Part shown: positions 1-7,096 of the stretch, in pieces
Numbering within the stretch: the stretch's first letter is position 1
Layout: every line of letters starts with the position of its first letter
Source: Chlamydiota bacterium
GTDB taxonomy: Bacteria; Auribacterota; UBA3054; B51-G9
Direction of reading: 5' to 3'
NCBI GenBank assembly: GCA_030596365.1
Contig: JAUVKG010000021.1
Location: forward strand, 1 to 15,613
DNA: 15,613 nt
Made by a program: the position numbers and the translations under genes
Notes under the pieces: generated by a model
Told to the model about the DNA's origin: nothing
Database searches by the model: none
What the model saw: the letters and a program-made list of their open reading frames with translations, nothing else

Positions 1-1548
1 CTGAGAAATTTCAAGTTCCACAAGCCATTTTTCAAAAAACTTTTGCACATCAGTTATCATAGCCGCTGTACGGATATAAGCCTGAGCATCACCTGTCCAT
101 CCGAGCCGTTCATCCCGTTGAGGGCAATCAGTAGGAATATCAATAAAGTTCATCAATTGAGTATGATAAATATTACTGAATAATTTATTGAGCATTTTAT
201 TTGAGCAGGAGAATTTGCCAACACGCGGAGTATTGCTGCTGATTAAATAAGCGGTAATATCTTTTAGGAGTGGTTTTTTGGCAACGCCTGAAATTTCAAA
301 ATATTGGAATCCGTGAAAAGTGAAATGCGGTTGATAAGTTTCAACACCACCACCTTTACAGTAATATATATCGGTTGCATCAGCGAACCGGAGATTTTCA
401 GTATAAAGAGACCCATCTGAATCAAGCATTTCGGAATGCCTAAGAGAAATTTTAGTTCCTTTCTTTTCATTAACTTTTATAGAAACAAATCCGGCAATAT
501 TTTGATTGAAATTACAAATAAACGTACCCTTTTTAATCTCAGTAATAGAAACAGGTTTGTATTTATGGATAATCTTAACCGGTTGGATCGGCCGGGCTTC
601 AAGTTTGATTTCCGGCTGTTGATTACGTGCAGGAGTTCCCCACTCCTGATGTTTTGTATCAGGCGAAGACCAATCCGGGATTTCACGTCTTGCGTCATAA
701 ATTTCTCCTTTAAGCAGATCAGCTTCAATCAAAGGGCCTTTAGTAACCTGCCACGATCTGTCAGAGCTGATTATTTCTTTTGTTCCATCTTCAAAAAAGA
801 TAACAAGCTGTGAAATAAATTTAGGAGTATTTCCGTAATATGATTTTTGATTATACCAGCAAAAATAACCGGCATACCATCCGTCGGTAAGAATACATCC
901 GATAGCATTATTCCCGTTTTTGATTTTTTTTGTTACATCATACGCATCATAATAAGCATATTTTTTGTAGTCAGTCCATCCCGGAGAAAGATAGTCATTT
1001 CCAACACGCTTGCCATTAAAGTAAGGTTCATAAATACCGAGAGCAGAAACATAAAGTGTCGCGCGTTCAATAGGTTTTGATACAGCAAATTGCTTACGAT
1101 AATAAAACACAGGCATACTGTTGTTCTTGCTTAGTTTGTCCGGAAAGGCATAATTACATAACCACTCAGCTTTCCAATCGGCTTTTTTTAGCATACCCAT
1201 TGCCCATGAAGCCATATCGCTCCAATCTCCGGGTTTATTATTTTCATCCCAAAGGATAACTTTCCAAAAGTATTTTTTGAAAGATTGCAGAGATTTACCT
1301 GAACATAAAATAGCGGTAGAATCATTGGAAGCAATTTTTTCAGAGTCCCAGATATCGCCTTTATTTTTTGATAAAAGTTTTTCTGTTGAAGCAACTATGA
1401 CTCTGTATGCCGATTGAGATTTTCCTTTTGAAGCGGGATTGTCTGCCACCCCAATCCATGAAAGTCTGGGGCGCCTACAATCAATAGCAAGCGGATCAAC
1501 AAGGTATTCACATTTTAATATTTTAGCATGGATAGTATATTTTTTCAA
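1..1548 (-). CDS. GH78 alpha-L-rhamnosidase, C-terminal part beyond window edge
   Basis: This gene encodes an inverting glycosidase family that removes terminal alpha-L-rhamnose from plant or microbial polysaccharides. I translated the minus strand from 1548 to 1 by hand and found 516 codons with no stop. An N-terminal Ig-like strand begins LKCEYLVDPLAID (about residues 15-27). The rhamnosidase N-terminal jelly roll follows at about 155-300, with FNGKRVGNDYLSPGWTDY and GEIYDARRE (about 281-289). The barrel then starts with the family signature DCPQRDERLGWTGD at 474-487; Glu480 is the likely general acid by analogy. The catalytic base and C-terminal domain lie outside; family members usually have about 900 residues. 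The start is uncertain: the in-frame stop is at 1603-1605 and the only standard start before the first domain is TTG at 1546-1548. No signal peptide follows it, so the enzyme may be cytoplasmic or periplasmic. It lies 34 bases downstream of the 806-residue gene, so co-transcription is likely. Confidence 0.9.
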   Translation of the reverse strand, partial: MKKYTIHAKILKCEYLVDPLAIDCRRPRLSWIGVADNPASKGKSQSAYRVIVASTEKLLSKNKGDIWDSEKIASNDSTAILCSGKSLQSFKKYFWKVILWDENNKPGDWSDMASWAMGMLKKADWKAEWLCNYAFPDKLSKNNSMPVFYYRKQFAVSKPIERATLYVSALGIYEPYFNGKRVGNDYLSPGWTDYKKYAYYDAYDVTKKIKNGNNAIGCILTDGWYAGYFCWYNQKSYYGNTPKFISQLVIFFEDGTKEIISSDRSWQVTKGPLIEADLLKGEIYDARREIPDWSSPDTKHQEWGTPARNQQPEIKLEARPIQPVKIIHKYKPVSITEIKKGTFICNFNQNIAGFVSIKVNEKKGTKISLRHSEMLDSDGSLYTENLRFADATDIYYCKGGGVETYQPHFTFHGFQYFEISGVAKKPLLKDITAYLISSNTPRVGKFSCSNKMLNKLFSNIYHTQLMNFIDIPTDCPQRDERLGWTGDAQAYIRTAAMITDVQKFFEKWLVELEISQ

Positions 1549-1582
1549 TTTAGTATTTTTTACGTTTTGGATTATTAAATTT

Positions 1583-4003
1583 TTAGTAGAGTTTGCATTT
1601 GGCTAATGTTATCGCTCCAAAAAAAATAAATCCTATGAACGCGGGTTCAGGAATAGGAATAACTTTTTTGTTGCTGAATGCGTAAAAATGCCATGGATTG
1701 TTGATAGGAGTTGTTGAAATCGAAAATACACCATCAGCATTAGCTGTATATCGATAAGTTAAAAGTTGACCGTTGTTTGCTCCAAATTCATCCTGGTCAA
1801 CGTTTGTGATAAAAGCCCCGTCACTTGTTGCAATGTATGACCTTCGGCCGCCTGCGCCTTCAAAACCCATACTGTATAGCGTCAAAATATATTCCTGACC
1901 GTAAATAAGACCGGTAAGAGTAAGTGAAGCGGCATTATTAGCTGAAGCGGGATACAAAAAATTTGTCAGTATATTTTTGCTTGCAGGAGTAACGCTTGGA
2001 TTAGCACCTGTGAAACTGTTAAGCACATTACCATCAGCGGTTCTTAATTCCCAATTTGAGCCACTCATGGCTGTTATGCCTGCACCGGTAAAAGTTCGAC
2101 TATTAATAACAACATCAGCAGTATCAGCAAAATTTACAGTATGGGTGTAAGTGTTCGTATAAAAAATTCCTGAATCCGCATCACCAGTCCACACTGCTGT
2201 TGTAATAGCGTTGCTTGAAGGTGCTAGAACTTTTAAGTTATCAATATTAGCATCTGTTTCAGCCACTATAAAATTTAAATAATTATTTGTAAAACCGCCG
2301 GGATTAGTAATAGTATATATGTTAGTACCTGTAACTTGAAGCGGATATGCTTTACTGTTAATGAACATTGCGACTTGACCATCGCCGGATCCGCTAAAAT
2401 CAGTTTGAGATACAACAAGCTTTAATTTTAGTGTCTGACTTGAAGAAACTGCCAACTCCGGAAACTGTTTGTTGAGCAGTTGTACGCCATTCAAATGTAC
2501 CCACATCCAACCGTGGTTCCATAGCCTGATTTCAAGTCCTGCAGCCCCTTGGTGCGGATAGCTATATACAGCATCTGTTCCGATGGCAATAGAACCCCAG
2601 ATACCGCCGTCCGGACTAAGCCTTGTAAACTCATACTCAACTGAAAAATTTCCGGATTCAGTGAAATTATGATTAAGATTAAGATATCTTACCTGACCGC
2701 CACCCGTAATCACATTCGCTTTCCCGGCGTTTGGCCCGGCATTAGTTACTGTGAAACCCACTTCCGGCTGATTGTAAAGTAAAGGCGCAGCCATTCCGGA
2801 CTGTCTACCGGAAGTATTGTACTCGAAGTTGATATTTCCGCCATTCCCGGTGCAGTTAAAATTGTCGGCAAAAATTGTGCTTGAACTAATGGGATCCGAA
2901 GTATTGGTTCCGTAACCTAATTCGCTCAGTTGCTCCGGCGTTCCGACATAATAATTTAGAAAATAATCATTAGTTTCATCTTGACTGAATGTAATTGTGC
3001 CTCTTCTATCAACAATCCAGGGATGAAAAGATATATTTCCATTTGAATAATTGTTTGGATCGGAACCATAAGCAGTTCTCTCCATATTCAAATGAGCACC
3101 GCCGAACGAAAAAGGCGGACTTTTCGGCATATCAACAGCAACGCCTATTTCTTTGCCGGAAATATTCCATACAAAAACCACATATTTTAATCCCGGTCTT
3201 ATTTTATAACTTCTATTTGGTACAATTTCAGCTTCATAAACAATATTTGACGGTACCGAGTAATCAGGCCCTCCAAGAAAAACTTTATATACTTGAGTAT
3301 TAATACCGTCGGAGCTGTATCCTAAGTAAGCGTTTAAATTCCTGTCTTTGGCAACTTGGCGATCAAGGTAAAATGCCTGTTCTATTGTAAACCAATCCCA
3401 AGTTTGATTAACCATAGCTTTATGAGTATATGTATTTTTGATTTTTATTACATCTCCGGTAAAAACCGGTACTTTTGATAAATCTATTCTTCCACGACCT
3501 TCATCAACAGCTACAGATGTATATCCATAACCAGGACATAATGCTTCACTATCGCCAAAATCTCCATCAGGATGGTAGTGATCCGCGTAATTTGGATTCC
3601 AGTTGATAGCTACAAGACTTTCCCCCGGGATTTTGATAAAAGAGTTGCTGTATCCCCATGAAAACGGAGTTGAATTACCGGCAGCCTGGTTAAAAACATA
3701 AACATCCCGGCTGTCAGGAGAGCTTAGCAGATATGATGTTTGCCATGCAGCTCCTGCCGCGCTTTTACCTGCAATGACACTAACTCCGTTTAATAATAAT
3801 CCGGCAGCAATGCCTGAAAATCTTTTACTTAAACTTACATTAACTTCAATATCCTGACTAATTCCACCTGTAATTGTAATTGATTCAATATCACCGGGAT
3901 AATCCATTGGATTGTAGATCCAGGTATCAGAATTAAGTCCATCGCACCGTGCCGGATTTTGTTGTAAAAGCAGTATAAATACAATTAGAAGAAAATATTT
4001 CAT
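1583..4003 (-). CDS. PEP-CTERM surface protein: unknown domain, LamG-like domain, repeat module
   Basis: I do not recognise a function for this 806-residue exported protein. A Sec signal peptide covers about residues 1-20. Residues 22-365 form an unidentified, probably beta-rich domain, with HYHPDGDFGD at 142-151 and FGGAHLNMER at 300-309. It is a close paralogue of the whole 367-residue protein at 5717-6820. Residues 376-593 resemble a concanavalin A-like/LamG jelly roll (LEIRLWNHGWMWVHLNG at 490-506, then a strand ending ANIDNLKVL). Residues 602-778 (start VWTGDADSG) are homologous to a module in the protein at 14532-15613. IPEP at 784-787, a hydrophobic stretch and the tail AKCKLY form a PEP-CTERM signal, so an exosortase should process it at the cell surface. 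The start has no Shine-Dalgarno sequence and is preceded within three bases by a heptamer array. A polysaccharide-binding role beside the rhamnosidase is inference. Confidence 0.85.
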   Translation of the reverse strand: MKYFLLIVFILLLQQNPARCDGLNSDTWIYNPMDYPGDIESITITGGISQDIEVNVSLSKRFSGIAAGLLLNGVSVIAGKSAAGAAWQTSYLLSSPDSRDVYVFNQAAGNSTPFSWGYSNSFIKIPGESLVAINWNPNYADHYHPDGDFGDSEALCPGYGYTSVAVDEGRGRIDLSKVPVFTGDVIKIKNTYTHKAMVNQTWDWFTIEQAFYLDRQVAKDRNLNAYLGYSSDGINTQVYKVFLGGPDYSVPSNIVYEAEIVPNRSYKIRPGLKYVVFVWNISGKEIGVAVDMPKSPPFSFGGAHLNMERTAYGSDPNNYSNGNISFHPWIVDRRGTITFSQDETNDYFLNYYVGTPEQLSELGYGTNTSDPISSSTIFADNFNCTGNGGNINFEYNTSGRQSGMAAPLLYNQPEVGFTVTNAGPNAGKANVITGGGQVRYLNLNHNFTESGNFSVEYEFTRLSPDGGIWGSIAIGTDAVYSYPHQGAAGLEIRLWNHGWMWVHLNGVQLLNKQFPELAVSSSQTLKLKLVVSQTDFSGSGDGQVAMFINSKAYPLQVTGTNIYTITNPGGFTNNYLNFIVAETDANIDNLKVLAPSSNAITTAVWTGDADSGIFYTNTYTHTVNFADTADVVINSRTFTGAGITAMSGSNWELRTADGNVLNSFTGANPSVTPASKNILTNFLYPASANNAASLTLTGLIYGQEYILTLYSMGFEGAGGRRSYIATSDGAFITNVDQDEFGANNGQLLTYRYTANADGVFSISTTPINNPWHFYAFSNKKVIPIPEPAFIGFIFFGAITLAKCKLY

Positions 4004-4006
4004 ATT

Positions 4007-4062
4007 TTGTTATTTGTTATTCGTTATTCGTTACTCGTTAATCGTTATTTGTTAATCGTTAT
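4007..4062. repeat. Heptamer tandem array, unit TCGTTAT
   Basis: Eight contiguous 7-bp units (TTGTTAT twice, then TCGTTAT, TCGTTAC, TCGTTAA, TCGTTAT, TTGTTAA, TCGTTAT) end three bases before the ATG of the 806-residue gene, so they form its 5' untranslated region. They resemble the short tandemly repeated sequences described in cyanobacteria, but no unit match to those is claimed. Confidence 0.9.
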
Positions 4063-4109
4063 CAGGCTTGCCCAGCCGCAGGCGGGGTGTCAGCAATCCA
4101 TTAATTTTA

Positions 4110-4126
4110 CCACGCGTTTGGCGTGG
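4110..4126. repeat. Short hairpin in the 4004-4207 spacer
   Basis: CCACGC, loop GTTTG, GCGTGG: a perfect 6-bp stem. A second tiny palindrome, CCGC-AG-GCGG, lies at 4076-4085. Neither is followed by a T run, so they do not look like intrinsic terminators. The rest of this 204-base spacer is the two heptamer arrays plus unremarkable sequence. Confidence 0.6.
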
Positions 4127-4164
4127 CCAATAATCCATAGGTTGGAAGCTTATGCTACTCTTCC

Positions 4165-4206
4165 ATTAACTATTAACTATTAACTATTAACTATTAACCA
4201 TTAACT
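4165..4206. repeat. Heptamer tandem array, unit ATTAACT
   Basis: Six units of ATTAACT (one is ATTAACC) run up to the stop codon of the metallo-beta-lactamase-fold gene; a degenerate seventh unit (ATTACTT, 4207-4213) contains that stop codon. With the TCGTTAT array at the other end, this spacer is bounded on both sides by different heptamer arrays. Confidence 0.9.
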
Positions 4207-4207
4207 A

Positions 4208-5137
4208 TTACTTTATTTCAACAATTCCAAATCCGGAAACATAATTCTTTTTAACTTTCAAATCCTTCATCCACTTTCTTACTTCTAAAGTCTTGAACTT
4301 ACCTTTCCCGTCACAATTAGTCCATAGCCAAAGCGGAGTTGGCCACAAACAATATTCAGGTTGAACAACTTCATAAAAATTCTTACGAACGCCATCTTGT
4401 CCGTGATGCGCCATTTGTACATAATCAGCTTTTAATTTTTTATGGTCAATAGATTTCAATAATTTATCACCGCCTTCGGGACCGAGATCACCGAGGAACA
4501 AAACTGATTTATTTTTGTCGGAAAATTTCATCACAATACTGGAATTATTTATCGCGTTGGATGTGATATCAAGATTCACATTGGAAAGGATTTCAATATG
4601 AATTCCACCTACATTAAAAACATCACCACGATTAATCTTGATATATTTTCTATCGGCTTTTTTTATTGCCGTGTTAAATCCTTCAAATGTATCTGCATTA
4701 CCATTTTCATATTTCTTAATCCATTCCAAAGGCGGAAATGAAGCATATATTTTATCAATTCTTAAATCGCCCTGATTTGACAAAATCCATGTCAACGCGT
4801 CAATATGATCTTCATGAGGATGAGTTAAGAACCAGCTGTCAACACGACTCCCGTGACTTGCAAGGAATTTTTTCAGATAATCACCATCACAAGTCATTCC
4901 GCCATCAATAACTATAATTTTCCCATTCGCGGATTTAATAACATAACTCAACATTTGTGTTGGTCCTTGTGACGGTAATTGCCAAAGGGTAAAACTTTTT
5001 TTCATATTTTTTTTACCGGACATTTTGTTTTTCATCACATTTGAAATTATATTTTCAGCGGATGAATCTACCTTGCCAAGTACAATCCCGGCAGGAATTG
5101 CTAACATTAATTTCAAAAAGTTTCTACGGGTTTTCAT
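4208..5137 (-). CDS. Tat-exported metallo-beta-lactamase-fold hydrolase, ComEC-like
   Basis: This is a 309-residue protein of the metallo-beta-lactamase superfamily, closest in style to the soluble ComEC/Rec2-type hydrolase domain. The N-terminus MKTRRNFLKLMLAIPAGIVLG is a twin-arginine signal, which predicts export of a folded, metal-loaded enzyme. The metal motif HPHEDH is at residues 106-111, after the strand IIVIDGG (74-80). Further ligand motifs are GDLG at 216-219 and AHHG at 243-246. The catalytic set therefore looks intact. The substrate cannot be read from the sequence; relatives act on phosphodiesters, lactones or other esters. There is no DNA-uptake channel domain, so it is not a full ComEC. 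It lies between the two paralogous secreted proteins, with repeat-rich spacers on both sides. A later ATG at Met46 exists, but the Tat signal supports the upstream start. Confidence 0.85.
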   Translation of the reverse strand: MKTRRNFLKLMLAIPAGIVLGKVDSSAENIISNVMKNKMSGKKNMKKSFTLWQLPSQGPTQMLSYVIKSANGKIIVIDGGMTCDGDYLKKFLASHGSRVDSWFLTHPHEDHIDALTWILSNQGDLRIDKIYASFPPLEWIKKYENGNADTFEGFNTAIKKADRKYIKINRGDVFNVGGIHIEILSNVNLDITSNAINNSSIVMKFSDKNKSVLFLGDLGPEGGDKLLKSIDHKKLKADYVQMAHHGQDGVRKNFYEVVQPEYCLWPTPLWLWTNCDGKGKFKTLEVRKWMKDLKVKKNYVSGFGIVEIK

Positions 5138-5172
5138 AATTTCAAATAAAGCAGTTGGATTAATTTTTTTAT

Positions 5173-5492
5173 CTAATTAGGGCTTACTCGAAAAGGTGCA
5201 AACATTTAAATTCTGAAAGTTAGCCAAAGCAATTCCCCCTTTTTATAAAGTGGAACATCCCGAGTATTCCCTCGGGAGTGGGTTTAGGGGGATTTTATAT
5301 TTCAATTAGCATGAATATGAGTACAAATCATTCCGTTGTTTTTTTGATGTCTTTGGCTATTTTTAAATGATTTTCCAAATTTTCTTAATGTTTTGTTTGT
5401 TTCTAAATTTCTAAATCCCCCAACCCCCTTTAAAAAAGGGGGACTTTAACGCCGCTTTGCGGCTGACCCCTTTTCGAGCAAGCCCTAATTAG
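5173..5492. mobile_element. MITE-like non-coding element A with terminal inverted repeats
   Basis: The ends are inverted copies of CTAATTAG, seven bases, TCGAAAAGG (5173-5196 and 5469-5492). The two seven-base spacers are GGCTTAC and GGCTTGC, so the 24-bp ends differ at one base. Inside are second inverted arms (5235-5295 and 5413-5442) around CCCCCTTTTT...AAAG and GGGGGATTT, then an AT-rich centre of about 115 bases without a credible ORF. The left arm carries an extra hairpin (5258-5277) that the right arm lacks. A small hairpin GCCGC-TTT-GCGGC lies at 5451-5463. No transposase is present, so mobility would need one elsewhere. A structured RNA or a repeat spread by recombination is an alternative. 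Confidence 0.65.
5258..5277. repeat. Hairpin cassette in the left arm of element A
   Basis: TCCCGAG, loop TATTCC, CTCGGGA: a perfect 7-bp stem. It lies in about 25-28 extra bases of the left arm that have no counterpart in the otherwise matching right arm (5413-5442). Confidence 0.7.
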
Positions 5493-5508
5493 ACGGCAAT
5501 CAAAAAGG
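5469..5508. repeat. Back-to-back terminal repeats sharing CTAATTAG
   Basis: The right end of element A (5469-5492) shares its palindromic CTAATTAG with an outward-facing copy: CTAATTAG, ACGGCAA, TCAAAAAGG (5485-5508), which has one mismatch in the TCGAAAAGG block. The total of 40 bases has the same architecture as the palindrome at 14060-14099. Confidence 0.65.
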
Positions 5509-5528
5509 GGACAATTTATTCGGGTACA

Positions 5529-5547
5529 CCACTTCGACTCGAAGTGG
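5529..5547. repeat. Perfect 19-bp palindrome
   Basis: CCACTTCGA, one central C, TCGAAGTGG. As RNA it would fold with a slightly larger loop. There is no T run, so a terminator is unlikely. Confidence 0.75.
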
Positions 5548-5593
5548 AAGCTTTACAAAAACAAGTTTTCAAAAAGTTCGCATTGATAAACAG

Positions 5594-5614
5594 CCTGTTT
5601 CGGGTCGAAACAGG
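5594..5614. repeat. Perfect 9-bp stem hairpin
   Basis: CCTGTTTCG, loop GGT, CGAAACAGG. The stem is unrelated to the palindrome 47 bases upstream, but the design of a long perfect stem with a tiny loop is the same. Confidence 0.75.
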
Positions 5615-5665
5615 GTACTCTTTGCAATCCCTACAAGTTTGTCTTATATTTCCTTATATCCCTTA

Positions 5666-5690
5666 TCCACGAGCGCCTTCGGCCTCTGGA
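5666..5690. repeat. Bulged hairpin downstream of the 367-residue gene
   Basis: TCCA, GAG, GCC, loop TTC, then GGC, CTC, TGGA: ten pairs with two one-base bulges. It lies about 27-50 bases past the stop of the gene at 5717-6820. On the transcribed strand no T run follows, so it may act only as an RNA end stabiliser, if at all. Confidence 0.5.
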
Positions 5691-5716
5691 CAAGTTGTGG
5701 TTCAATAATTTTTTTA

Positions 5717-6820
5717 TTATTTCCGTATCGTGCTTTTGTAACCAAGCTCGTTTAGTTGAGCCGGTGTACCGACATAATAATCTAAGGAAAAGTTTTTAAT
5801 ATCACCTTTAGCAAAAGAAACTATTTCCCCGTTTTTGTGTTCAATCCAAGTGTGCCAATTTATATTTCCATGAGCATAATTATTTGGATCCGGTCCATAA
5901 ACGGTTCTCTCAATGTTCAAATGGGCGCCACCAAATTTATAGGGCGGTTTTTTCGGCATATCTATAGCCACCCCGATATTTTTTCCTTTAATATTCCATA
6001 CAAAGACAACATAATTCAAGTCTTTTCTTAATTTATAGCTTTGATTTTCTACAATTTCAGCTTCATAAACGATTTTTTTTGGTACCGACAAACCAGGTCC
6101 ACCAAGAAAGACTTCATATACTTTATTACGAACACCAAAGTAAGCTTTTAATTTCCGCTGCTTTGCAACAAGACGATCTATGTAAAATGCCTGTTCTAAG
6201 GCAAAAACATCCCAAGCCTGATTCTCTAATGCTCTATATGAATATTCATGAGTGATTTTTATTACGTCTCCGGTAGAAACCGACACTTTTGATAAATCAA
6301 TTCTAGGCCGCCCCTCAATAAAAGTTGCAGATGCATATCCTCCTGTAGGACATAATGCTACTGAATTACCGAAATCCCCATCGGGATGCATATGATCCGC
6401 GCAGATCGGATTCCAATCCCATGCTACAATACCTTTCCCGGGATAAGCGCTGAAAACGTTGCTGTACCCCCAGGCAAACGGAGTTGAATTTCCCGCCGCT
6501 TGATTAAAAACATAAATGTCAAGATTATTAATGGCACTTATTATGTAAGATGTTTGCCATGCTGCTCCCGCCGCGCTATCGGCTTCAATTACATTCACAC
6601 CATTTAACAACAATCCGACTGCGATACCTGAGAGTTCTTTACTCAATCTTATATCCACTTCAATATCTTGTTTCTCGCCACCTATAATCTTAACTGACTC
6701 CGTTTTGCCGGGATTAGTCATTGGATTATAGTGTGAAACATTTATGACATTAAGGTTCCCACCCAACGCCTGATTTTGTTGTAAGAGCAGTATAAATAGA
6801 ATTAGTAAAAGATATTTCAT
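5717..6820 (-). CDS. Secreted single-domain paralogue of the 806-residue PEP-CTERM protein
   Basis: I do not recognise a function for this 367-residue protein. The N-terminus MKYLLLILFILLLQQNQALG is a Sec signal peptide nearly identical, also at DNA level, to that of the gene at 1583-4003. The rest aligns along its whole length with residues 22-365 of that protein, at roughly 60% identity by eye, sharing GLLLNGV, SAAGAAWQTSY, VFNQAAGNSTPF, HPDGDFG, GRxRIDLSKV and FGGAHLN. It ends (GTPAQLNELGYKSTIRK) at the domain boundary where the longer paralogue continues into its LamG-like part. It therefore has no PEP-CTERM signal and should be released rather than anchored. It is a recent duplication, with the Tat hydrolase gene now between the copies. 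A carbohydrate-binding or structural role is inference only. Confidence 0.85.
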   Translation of the reverse strand: MKYLLLILFILLLQQNQALGGNLNVINVSHYNPMTNPGKTESVKIIGGEKQDIEVDIRLSKELSGIAVGLLLNGVNVIEADSAAGAAWQTSYIISAINNLDIYVFNQAAGNSTPFAWGYSNVFSAYPGKGIVAWDWNPICADHMHPDGDFGNSVALCPTGGYASATFIEGRPRIDLSKVSVSTGDVIKITHEYSYRALENQAWDVFALEQAFYIDRLVAKQRKLKAYFGVRNKVYEVFLGGPGLSVPKKIVYEAEIVENQSYKLRKDLNYVVFVWNIKGKNIGVAIDMPKKPPYKFGGAHLNIERTVYGPDPNNYAHGNINWHTWIEHKNGEIVSFAKGDIKNFSLDYYVGTPAQLNELGYKSTIRK

Positions 6821-6833
6821 ATTAAATTATTAA

Positions 6834-6877
6834 GTTATTAGTTATTAGGTGTCAGGTGTCAGGTGTCAGGTGTCAGG
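6834..6877. repeat. Heptamer tandem array, units GTTATTA and GGTGTCA
   Basis: Two GTTATTA units (6834-6847) pass in register into four GGTGTCA units (6848-6875) plus GG. The array lies just upstream of the ATG of the 367-residue gene (6818-6820), the same position as the TCGTTAT array before its paralogue, although the unit differs. Confidence 0.9.
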
Positions 6878-6902
6878 AAATTCAAATCAAAGATTTGAAT
6901 TT
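6878..6902. repeat. Perfect 11-bp stem hairpin
   Basis: AAATTCAAATC, loop AAA, GATTTGAATTT. It directly abuts the GGTGTCA array. Its AT-rich stem and lack of a T run argue against a terminator. Confidence 0.8.
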
Positions 6903-6982
6903 AGTATTCACTTTATCCTTGGGTGTTTCGTGGTCAAGTATTTGGTTGTCGATTACTCCATTAGTCCATTTCTCCATTAAAA

Positions 6983-6996
6983 CACGCTAAAGCGTG
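6983..6996. repeat. Hairpin between octamer blocks
   Basis: CACGCT, loop AA, AGCGTG: a perfect 6-bp stem between the first and second ACTCCATT blocks. Confidence 0.65.
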
Positions 6997-7031
6997 GACT
7001 CCAACAATCCTTTACTCCATTACTCCATTTA

Positions 7032-7051
7032 GGACGCTGGGGACAGCGTCC
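7032..7051. repeat. Hairpin between octamer blocks
   Basis: GGACGCT, loop GGGGAC, AGCGTCC: a perfect 7-bp stem between the second and third ACTCCATT blocks, just downstream of the pseudopilin gene. No T run follows on the minus strand, so termination is doubtful. Confidence 0.65.
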
Positions 7052-7096
7052 CTCCACTCCATTACTCCATTACTCCATTAACTATCTCCCATTCAT

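Larger units (their letters stand above)
5138..5716. other. Gene-free spacer of 579 bases
   Basis: I see no gene or RNA gene here. The spacer holds the MITE-like element at 5173-5492, an outward copy of its terminal repeat, and three unrelated short palindromes between 5529 and 5690. No remnant of a C-terminal extension of the 367-residue protein is apparent downstream of its stop. Confidence 0.7.
6955..7079. repeat. Interrupted octamer arrays, unit ACTCCATT
   Basis: Eight 8-bp units occur in three blocks: 6955-6978 (three, with variants AGTCCATT and TCTCCATT), 7014-7029 (two) and 7056-7079 (three). The blocks are separated by two hairpins, 6983-6996 and 7032-7051. The last block ends 17 bases from the pseudopilin stop codon, so this 276-base spacer is also bounded by arrays on both sides. 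Confidence 0.85.

Noticed and set aside
436..1259. Plus-strand ORFs (436-813, 847-1080, 1077-1259) and short minus-strand ORFs at 264-728 and 1188-1394
   Set aside because: All are other-frame shadows of the continuous GH78 rhamnosidase frame on the minus strand.
2995..3303. Plus-strand ORF of 102 codons
   Set aside because: It lies antisense within the well-supported 806-residue gene and shows no recognisable domain or signal.
5307..5370. Small ORF beginning ATGAATATGAG in the centre of element A
   Set aside because: It is only about 19 codons in AT-rich sequence, with no counterpart in element B.
6955..7079. CRISPR array
   Set aside because: Units are 8 bp and directly tandem, interrupted by hairpins, not 25-40 bp repeats with unique spacers.
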